A stretch of DNA of 19,534 nt, taken from contig FR896068.1 of NCBI GenBank assembly GCA_000435475.1, forward strand, positions 22,594-42,127, given 5' to 3'. Position 1 is the stretch's first letter. Each line of letters starts with the position of its first letter. Below the pieces are notes generated by a model, which was not told the DNA's origin, did no database searches, and saw only the letters and a list, made by a program, of their open reading frames with translations. Below are positions 14,586 through 19,534 of this stretch, one piece after another. The translations under genes were made by a program, and so were the position numbers. This stretch comes from Cryptobacterium sp. CAG:338 (lineage in GTDB: Bacteria > Actinomycetota > Coriobacteriia > Coriobacteriales > Eggerthellaceae).

Positions 14586-14931
14586 TGTTGCCTCCTTAGT
14601 TCGGGAGTTGGAAGGCAATCTTGTTCGTCTAGGTATTTTGTAGCGCAGGTTTAGCAGTTCAAAGACGTAATATTGCGTACGCGGTCGAAAATATGAGGCA
14701 ACGTGCTTGTTTTAGAGCAGTTGGATTAACGTAAAAAATAACCCTCTCTTCTTTTGTCTTAGAAGGATGTCAGCAGGAAACCGATGCCAAAAATTTATTC
14801 GGATCTAAAGAAACACGAGGGTAATACCTCTGTTTTGAGCGAATCGCAGAAGCGGTGTACCTGTTCTTAGTTTCGCGCTACGATACTTATGTGCTTTATT
14901 CGCCCTTTAAAAAGTGAGTGGGGAAGTCGCA
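14586..14931. other. Divergent intergenic region between the hdr-flx operon and the molybdoenzyme operon
   Basis: About 350 bp without a secure gene. Contents seen: the AAGGAGG site of the putative leader ORF (minus strand, ~14592-14598), TTGCCT/AGGCAA arms around 14588-14616, a long-range pairing ACCCTC-TC-TTCTTT (14741-14754) with AAAGAA-ACAC-GAGGGT (14807-14822) that would fold the plus-strand leader, and a possible 28-codon leader ORF at 14784-14870. No convincing -35/-10 pair was found for either direction. Confidence 0.5.
14784..14870 (+). CDS. Possible 28-residue leader peptide before the molybdoenzyme gene
   Basis: ATG at 14784 with AGGAA about 5 nt upstream opens a 28-codon frame, starting MPKIYSDLKKHEG and ending in KRCTCS, closed by TAG 61 nt before the molybdoenzyme start. 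Polar, no domain, two cysteines at the end. It sits inside the candidate folded leader, so translation of it could control that fold. It may equally be chance. Confidence 0.25.
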   Translation: MPKIYSDLKKHEGNTSVLSESQKRCTCS

Positions 14932-17478
14932 ATGGGGAAGATGGATTGGGAGCAATCTGAGGGGAAATGGATTACTCATGCGTGTTTTTTTGCCTGTGGA
15001 GGGCGTTGCGTAAATCGTTCGTTGGTGCGAGACGGTAAAGTCATTTGCCAAGACACTGATTCTCTTCATCCCGATAGCCCCGATTATCCTCAACAGCGAG
15101 GCTGTGCGCGAGGCCGTTCATTGCGACATGCAATTTTTTCCAAAGATAGACTGAAATATCCTCTAAAACGTAAACATTGGCGTGTTGGTGGTGGAGACAA
15201 AGAACTGCGAGGACGTGACGAATGGGAACGTATCAGCTGGGATGAAGCTCTTGATATTGTTGCCTCAGAGGTAACGCGTATTAAAAATAAGTATGGAAAC
15301 AAAGCTATTCTTGCTACGGGATATGAATATCGAAATGTAATTCCAGGGCTCTATACCGCTCCTTCGCTTAATGCCTATGGTGGTTGTACGGTTACCTGGG
15401 GGCAAGCATCTCAGGGTGCCTTTCCGCTCGTGGCGAATTCGATGAAGGGTTCTTATGACTTAGGGGCAACGGATTTTTCGGATCGTTACGAGATTCGAAA
15501 GGCAAAGCTCATTGTAATGTGGGGCCAAAATCCTGCTTGGTCGCAAGCAGGAAACCCTATGTATCATTATCTTCAGGCAAAGAAAGCAGGAGCTCGTTTT
15601 GTTTTCATCGACTCTTGGTTTAATCCTTCTATGCAGGTTTTGGCTGATGAATGGATTCCTATCCGCCCTGGAACCGATACCGCTCTACTTCTTGCGTTGG
15701 CCTATGTAATGATTGTTCATCAGGTATACGATCAAGATTTCCTTGATACCTATTGTGTTGGTTTTGACAGATATCACATGCCTTCTGGTGCCCCTCGTGA
15801 AGATAACTTTAAAGACTATGTTTTAGGCACCTATGACCAAACCCCTAAAACGCCTGACTGGGCATCGAAAATCTGTGGTGTTTCACCTGAAAAGATTGAA
15901 CAGCTTGCTCTGGAAATGGCAACCGTAAAACCTATGACCATGCGAGCAAGTCAAGCTCCTGCGAGAACGGATAATGGCGCAAGATTCGTTCAAGCGTTTT
16001 ATACCGTTGGATGGATGACGGGCAATGTGGGATTGCCGGGATCTGAAATTTCTGCAGGTGGTTCGGCTGGCAACATGGTGTTTGGAGGGCCACCATTAGT
16101 TCGTTCTGGTTCTAAAGGGTGCACCTGGCCCGCAAATCCTCTTTGTCAACCACCACGCGGAGGCGGAATGCTTGCGAAAGGGAACTATGACCCGGAAGCT
16201 TATTATGGTATTGCGATGCCAGAAGTGTGGGATGCGGTAGCTAGTGGGTATTATCACGATTTTATTCACGGTGTTCAGCCCATTGATATTCGTATGATTT
16301 GGAAAATTGGCGATGGTGGACGGATGAATCAAAATCCAAACTTTTCACGTGCTGTTGAAGCGTATAGAAAAGTTGAATTTGCTGTCGCAAGTGATTTATG
16401 GATGACCAATGATGCTCGTTATTCAGATATTGTTTTGCCCGCCTCTTCAATGTGGGAGCGTGATGCTGAAGTTCTGACACAGATCAATCGCGAGACCCTC
16501 ATCTTTGCACAAAAAGTAGTAGACCCTCCAGGGGAGGCAAAAGAGGATCTATGGATTGAAGCGCAGCTTGCAAAGCGCTGGGGAATAGATCCTTTGTTAA
16601 TTCAGCCACTTTCAACTAAACAGATGTCATTTAACGAATTGCTTGGTGCTGAGGTTATTTGTGAGAATGGCGATTGGGAACCTCTTATTAAGGTTACGCA
16701 AGAGGATTTAGATCGAAGGGGAATTCGGGGAACTCCCCATGAGGGGCGTGTCCCTCTTGATCAATTCCTCGAAACGGGCGTGTATCAGGTTCCTCGTCAT
16801 GAGGACGATTGTTTTGGTCATGTTCAGTATGCTGATTTTCGAGCTGATCCAGAGAGTTGTCCCGTAGCAACCCCGTCTGGAAAATTTGAAATATATTGCG
16901 AGCAACTACCTCTTAGATTTAAAGAATTTGGATTGAGTGAGATTGACCCAGTAGCGCATTATGTTCCTGCAAGAGGAGGTTATGAAGAAGCGCATGCCTG
17001 TTTATCAGAAAAGGAATACCAAGATAAAAATGACTTAAAAGGTCAGAATTTCTCCTTGCAATGTATTAGCGTTCATAGTCCTAATCGCTCTCATCAATTA
17101 TTTAATAATGTTGCTCAATTGCGTGAAGTTTTTCCTCACGATGTTTGGATTAATCAGCTTGATGCACAAAAAATAGGCATCCAAAAAGGTGATTTCGTTG
17201 TCGTCTCAAGTAAAAGTGGATCTTTGGTTCGTCGGGCTAAAGTTACTTCTTTGGTTATGCCGGGGGTAGTTATTCTTGGGCAGGGTGCGTGGTCAATGCT
17301 TGATAAGGATGGTTTAGATCGAGGGGGAAATGCAAATACGTTGCAGTCCAGTGAGCTTACCGGCGAAGGGCACTGCACGTGGAATACCACCTTAGTGAGA
17401 ATTGACCAATGGACAGGAGATCCTCTTGATCTCGATTACCTCATGTCATTTGATGGTGAGTTGGAGGAAACATTATGA
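14932..17478 (+). CDS. DMSO-reductase-family molybdopterin oxidoreductase, catalytic subunit, no Tat signal
   Basis: Catalytic subunit holding bis-MGD molybdenum and one [4Fe-4S] cluster; 848 aa from ATG 14932 (GGGGAAG site upstream); GTG 14914 is an alternative adding six residues. N-terminal cluster cysteines C18-x3-C22-x3-C26 and C58. Residues ~149-164 (NAYGGCTVTWGQASQG) align with the Mo-ligand loop of DmsA-type enzymes, placing Ser160 as likely Mo ligand. Other family marks: GQNPAWS, RPGTDTALLLALAYVMI, DLWMTNDARYSDIVLPASSMWE, and a C-terminal MGD-binding domain with SPNRSHQLFNN and a final GEGHCTWNTTLVRI. There is no twin-arginine signal, so the enzyme appears cytoplasmic, unlike most DmsA/TorA proteins. 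It overlaps the next gene by 4 nt. Substrate unknown: S-/N-oxide reduction or a dehydroxylase/dehydrogenase reaction are options. Confidence 0.9.
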   Translation: MGKMDWEQSEGKWITHACFFACGGRCVNRSLVRDGKVICQDTDSLHPDSPDYPQQRGCARGRSLRHAIFSKDRLKYPLKRKHWRVGGGDKELRGRDEWERISWDEALDIVASEVTRIKNKYGNKAILATGYEYRNVIPGLYTAPSLNAYGGCTVTWGQASQGAFPLVANSMKGSYDLGATDFSDRYEIRKAKLIVMWGQNPAWSQAGNPMYHYLQAKKAGARFVFIDSWFNPSMQVLADEWIPIRPGTDTALLLALAYVMIVHQVYDQDFLDTYCVGFDRYHMPSGAPREDNFKDYVLGTYDQTPKTPDWASKICGVSPEKIEQLALEMATVKPMTMRASQAPARTDNGARFVQAFYTVGWMTGNVGLPGSEISAGGSAGNMVFGGPPLVRSGSKGCTWPANPLCQPPRGGGMLAKGNYDPEAYYGIAMPEVWDAVASGYYHDFIHGVQPIDIRMIWKIGDGGRMNQNPNFSRAVEAYRKVEFAVASDLWMTNDARYSDIVLPASSMWERDAEVLTQINRETLIFAQKVVDPPGEAKEDLWIEAQLAKRWGIDPLLIQPLSTKQMSFNELLGAEVICENGDWEPLIKVTQEDLDRRGIRGTPHEGRVPLDQFLETGVYQVPRHEDDCFGHVQYADFRADPESCPVATPSGKFEIYCEQLPLRFKEFGLSEIDPVAHYVPARGGYEEAHACLSEKEYQDKNDLKGQNFSLQCISVHSPNRSHQLFNNVAQLREVFPHDVWINQLDAQKIGIQKGDFVVVSSKSGSLVRRAKVTSLVMPGVVILGQGAWSMLDKDGLDRGGNANTLQSSELTGEGHCTWNTTLVRIDQWTGDPLDLDYLMSFDGELEETL

Positions 17479-18155
17479 GTGGCGATAGTCTTAAGGATAA
17501 CTCCTCGGTTTCGCAAAAAAGCTCACAGATACAATTGGGCTTTGTTTGTAATGCGAATGAATGCAGTGGGTGTAAAGCATGCGTTATCGCATGTAAGGAC
17601 ATTCATAATTTGGCACCGGGGAAAAAGTTTAGACGAGTCTTATCTGGTGAATCAGGTGCATGGTTAGAGAAAGATTCTATTGTTAGTCCTGTTGGGGTTT
17701 TTAGCTACAGCTTCTCAATTTCTTGTAATCACTGTACGAATCCTGTGTGTGTTCAGGCTTGCCCGCGAAAGGCAATTACTAAAAGCCATGAAACAGGCAT
17801 TGTTCAAATAGATGAGTCGCTTTGCGTAGGATGCGGGAAGTGTGTTAAAGCCTGTCCTTATCATGCTCCGGTAGTATTTAAAGATTTACGAAAAACGTAC
17901 AAATGTGATATGTGCCTTGAGCGCATACAAGAGGGTAAAGAACCTGCTTGTGTTGCTGCCTGTACGATGAGGTGCTTGAAGGTTGGCGAAATTGTTTCGT
18001 TGCGCAAAGAATATGGATCAGTCTCTGATGATGCGCTCCTGCCGGATTCCCGAAAAACCTTACCAAACTTTGTACTAGTCCCACATCGATTCGGCACAGA
18101 TTCTTGTGGTGAAGTGGTTTTATCGAGCATGCCTGAAGAATATGAAAACACCTAA
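17475..18155 (+). CDS. DmsB/NrfC-like four-[4Fe-4S] electron-transfer subunit
   Basis: Ferredoxin-like partner of the molybdoenzyme, 226 aa. Four cluster motifs: ECSGCKACVIACK; CNHCTNPVCVQACP (C-x2-C-x4-C-x3-C); CVGCGKCVKACPY; and C-D-M-C-x11-C-V-A-A-C-TMRC. This is the DmsB/PsrB/NrfC pattern. The ATG overlaps the previous stop (ATGA) and has GGAGGA 6-7 nt upstream, so both subunits are made together. No membrane anchor (DmsC, NrfD) and no TorD-type chaperone follow, so electrons must come from a soluble donor or an anchor encoded elsewhere. No signal peptide, matching the cytoplasmic catalytic subunit. Confidence 0.9.
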   Translation: MSGDSLKDNSSVSQKSSQIQLGFVCNANECSGCKACVIACKDIHNLAPGKKFRRVLSGESGAWLEKDSIVSPVGVFSYSFSISCNHCTNPVCVQACPRKAITKSHETGIVQIDESLCVGCGKCVKACPYHAPVVFKDLRKTYKCDMCLERIQEGKEPACVAACTMRCLKVGEIVSLRKEYGSVSDDALLPDSRKTLPNFVLVPHRFGTDSCGEVVLSSMPEEYENT

Positions 18156-18275
18156 TTCAAAACCAAACAGCATTGCCTTGGGGTATGCGAAGTCGATAGT
18201 CACTAAAATTGTAGTGAAGAGTCTATCGGTCGAGCCCGCAGGGCAGAACGTGCTGAAAATGCATAATTCGGGTAG

Positions 18276-18572
18276 AATGTCGATATTGATGCCTTACGTG
18301 ATGAAATACTCGAATCTCATTCTCAGATCAATCTTGTTGATTTTCCCCAATATCGTGCCGAGGTGTTTAATCAATGCGCAAATGAGGATTTAACCCTTGC
18401 AACTTTAGCTTTATGGGGTGGAGTTCATCCCATGTTAAAGACACTTCCAACTGATTGGGAATGTTCGGTTTCTTATGGTCTTTTACATTCCCCAAAACCG
18501 GCAGAGCACGTTCGTAAGTTTCTTGAGGCAATAAAAGAAGTTCTTGACGAACAATTGCTTGAAGGGCGGTAG
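18276..18572 (+). pseudogene. C-terminal remnant of a LysR-type regulator
   Basis: A protein-like frame of ~98 residues follows an in-frame TAG at 18273 with no ATG start; GTG at 18363 is the only usual start and would drop a good part of the homologous-looking sequence. The text NVDIDALRDEILESHSQI, then QYRAEVFNQCAN, ALWGGVHPMLKTLPTDWE and SYGLLHSPKPAEHVRKFLEAI resembles the last part of the LysR effector domain seen in anaerobic actinobacterial regulators. The frame upstream (18156-18275) has several stops in all three frames, so the HTH and first half are gone. It lies 120 nt after the molybdoenzyme operon, where a dedicated regulator might once have been. Similarity is judged by eye. Confidence 0.5.
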
Positions 18573-18596
18573 AACAAACTGAGTGTTGATTCGTAA

Positions 18597-18630
18597 ACAG
18601 AGCACCGATTTCGATGCACTGTGTATTTTT
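18597..18630 (+). terminator. Probable terminator after the molybdoenzyme operon and LysR remnant
   Basis: ACAGAGCA (18597-18604) pairs with TGCACTGT (18115-equivalent right arm at 18615-18622) with one A-A mismatch; loop CCGATTTCGA; then GTATTTTT. Moderate strength. Confidence 0.5.
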
Positions 18631-18642
18631 CTGTTAGGCGTC

Positions 18643-18762
18643 ATGAGCATTTAGCGCATAAACCTTTACATCATGAACCTTTACGCCTTGAACCTCTATG
18701 CCATAAGCATTTGCACTATGAGCATTTACGCCATAAACCTTTATGCCTTGAACCTTTAGCAT
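18643..18762. repeat. 15-bp tandem repeat (minisatellite), eight units
   Basis: Eight consecutive 15-bp units with no spacers, consensus ATGAACCTTTACGCC (for example ATGAGCATTTAGCGC, ATAAACCTTTACATC, TTGAACCTCTATGCC, ATAAGCATTTGCACT). Units 1-3 and 6-8 resemble each other more closely, suggesting a 75-bp higher-order duplication. On the minus strand the array is free of stops and reads as a five-residue repeat of the form G-V-K-V-H/Y. Confidence 0.9.
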
Positions 18763-18933
18763 GATATGCAATCTTTTCGGTTCAAATGGAGGTTCTACTC
18801 TTAATTGAATCGCAGCCTTTTTGCCTTATGAGAGCTTTATAAACGCTACGCTAAATCAGCTTTAGGTTAAAAAGCTCGTATTTGTGGCTTCAAAGAAGCC
18901 TTTAATGCAAATAGCGCTGATGAAAGGATGTGT
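18763..18933. other. Intergenic sequence between the tandem repeat and the small membrane protein
   Basis: Together with 18573-18642 and the repeat array this makes a gap of about 360 bp without a secure gene. Seen here: a 6-bp triloop hairpin GGCTTC-AAA-GAAGCC (18886-18900), AT-rich sequence that may hold the promoter of the next gene, and GAAAGGA (18922-18928) acting as its ribosome-binding site. Nothing else is recognised. Confidence 0.4.
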
Positions 18934-19371
18934 ATGACAGGTTCGCAAAAGGCAATTAAAATCATATCAATCATATTAATTGTGGTGGGCATCGTAGCTC
19001 TTATTGCTGGTTTGCTTACTTTTGCTGGTGGAATGGCGCTTGTCGGTGCAGGTGCTGAGGCTTCAAGTATCGATCAGCAGTTTTATGTAAGCAGTGCTGG
19101 TTTATTTTTTGTTCTTGGTGCTGGTGCACTTATCAGTGGGGTTATAGATCTACTCATTGGTATTTTTGGATTGCGTGGAGCAAAAGATCCTCGAAAAATT
19201 GGACCTTTCTTTGTGTTTTCGATAATTGGTTTGGTGCTTTCTATTCTTAATCTGATTATTTCACTTACTTCTGGTGTGAGTGATCTAACAACTATCGGAA
19301 GCAATATTGTTAGCGTGGCTCTTCTGATTGGCTGTGTGGTTTTAGCTAACAAGGTAAGACAGATTCACTAA
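18934..19371 (+). CDS. Small membrane protein with four predicted helices, function unknown
   Basis: Not recognised as a named family. The 145-aa product (ATG 18934; AAAGGA 5 nt upstream; an ATG two codons earlier at 18928 overlaps that site) has four hydrophobic segments: ~10-40 (ISIILIVVGIVALIAGLLTF and on), ~52-82 (a small-residue-rich segment, FFVLGAGALISGVIDLLIGI), ~92-117 and ~122-140, with short polar loops and basic residues RGAKDPRK between helices 2 and 3. No signal peptide cleavage site, no catalytic motif. Gly/Ala-rich helices suggest tight packing. It stands alone, flanked by a tandem repeat upstream and hairpins downstream, so context gives no job. A coding call is supported by length, ribosome-binding site and membrane-protein composition. 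Confidence 0.75.
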   Translation: MTGSQKAIKIISIILIVVGIVALIAGLLTFAGGMALVGAGAEASSIDQQFYVSSAGLFFVLGAGALISGVIDLLIGIFGLRGAKDPRKIGPFFVFSIIGLVLSILNLIISLTSGVSDLTTIGSNIVSVALLIGCVVLANKVRQIH

Positions 19372-19460
19372 AGATAGTTTAGGGGCATTGAATAATTCAC
19401 CCGGACACATTTTTGAGTATTAAGTCTTGAATTTAGGTATCAACCCATAATCCAATCATG

Positions 19461-19517
19461 ACCACCCACTATGCGGGTGGTGCTGATTTCGGACGCTTTG
19501 CGTCCTCAACTGGGTGG
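19461..19517. repeat. Nested hairpins at the right edge; possible IS200/IS605-type end or structured RNA
   Basis: Hairpin 1: ACCACCC (19461-19467), loop ACTATGC, GGGTGGT (19475-19481). Hairpin 2: GGACGC-TTT-GCGTCC (19491-19505). A second copy TGGGTGG (19511-19517) can also pair with CCACCCA (19462-19468), so two folds compete. No T-run. Such GC-rich subterminal hairpins are typical of IS200/IS605-family ends, but no transposase lies within the window. Confidence 0.4.
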
Positions 19518-19534
19518 AAGACGCAGGTTAAAAA

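Noticed and set aside
14586..14618. Longer start for the small ORF upstream of hdrC
   Set aside because: The start at 14585 has the AAGGAGG site; the upstream ATG has none and the extra residues span that site.
14692..14733. 13-codon ATG frame in the divergent region
   Set aside because: No ribosome-binding site and too short to distinguish from chance.
14560..14870. Known riboswitch (Moco, cobalamin, TPP, c-di-GMP) upstream of the molybdoenzyme
   Set aside because: None of the conserved core sequences I know could be matched; only generic pairing is visible, so it is reported as a candidate fold, not as a riboswitch.
14914..15000. Twin-arginine signal peptide on the molybdoenzyme
   Set aside because: No RRxFLK-type motif or hydrophobic stretch precedes the first cluster cysteine in any possible start.
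18106..18393. 95-residue plus-strand frame downstream of the DmsB-like gene
   Set aside because: It starts inside the DmsB-like gene, has unusual composition, and its second half is out of frame with the LysR-like remnant that reads much better as protein.
18643..18762. CRISPR array
   Set aside because: Units are 15 bp, directly adjacent and degenerate, with no unique spacers and no cas genes.

Overview
The window reads as one contiguous stretch of chromosome from a strict anaerobe with moderate-to-low GC (about 45 percent by eye). The gene families (HdrABC/Flx electron-transfer complex, DMSO-reductase-type molybdoenzyme, OFA-type transporters, type B carboxylesterase, AGCS symporter) are what one expects in asaccharolytic, redox-specialised anaerobes. 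Eggerthellaceae (Coriobacteriia) fit best in my judgement, with Peptococcaceae-like clostridia as an alternative. No rRNA or other taxonomic marker is present, so this is inference.

Layout. (1) 1-702: the 3' end of a sodium:alanine (AGCS) symporter and its terminator. (2) 767-7324: a likely catabolic module. Two unrelated-fold-branch esterases (type B carboxylesterase and HSL-like alpha/beta hydrolase) form a minus-strand pair. They diverge from a LysR regulator, which is followed on the plus strand by two paralogous OFA/MFS carboxylate transporters, each with its own terminator or leader hairpins. The arrangement suggests uptake of an organic acid or ester, hydrolysis inside the cell, and control by the LysR protein. 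(3) 7360-14289: a tightly packed seven-gene minus-strand operon, hdrC-hdrB-hdrA-flxD-flxC-flxB-flxA. It encodes a soluble NADH-dependent, probably flavin-based electron-bifurcating heterodisulfide-reductase-like complex. A possible extra small gene (14286-14585) with a strong ribosome-binding site overlaps the start of hdrC. (4) 14290-14931: a long divergent control region with palindromes, direct repeats and a possible leader peptide. (5) 14932-18155: a two-gene plus-strand operon for a DMSO-reductase-family molybdopterin enzyme without Tat signal and its four-cluster ferredoxin-like partner, with no membrane anchor. (6) 18276-19534: a decayed region with a LysR C-terminal remnant, a 15-bp x 8 tandem repeat, a small four-helix membrane protein, and paired hairpins at the right edge that look like the end of a mobile element or a structured RNA.

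How it fits together: the Flx/Hdr complex would oxidise NADH and split electrons between ferredoxin and a disulfide-type acceptor. The molybdoenzyme pair is a soluble terminal reductase (or dehydrogenase) that needs a low-potential or quinone-independent donor. Their divergent arrangement around one shared control region makes coordinated use plausible but unproven. Neither the disulfide partner of HdrB nor the substrate of the molybdoenzyme is encoded in the window.
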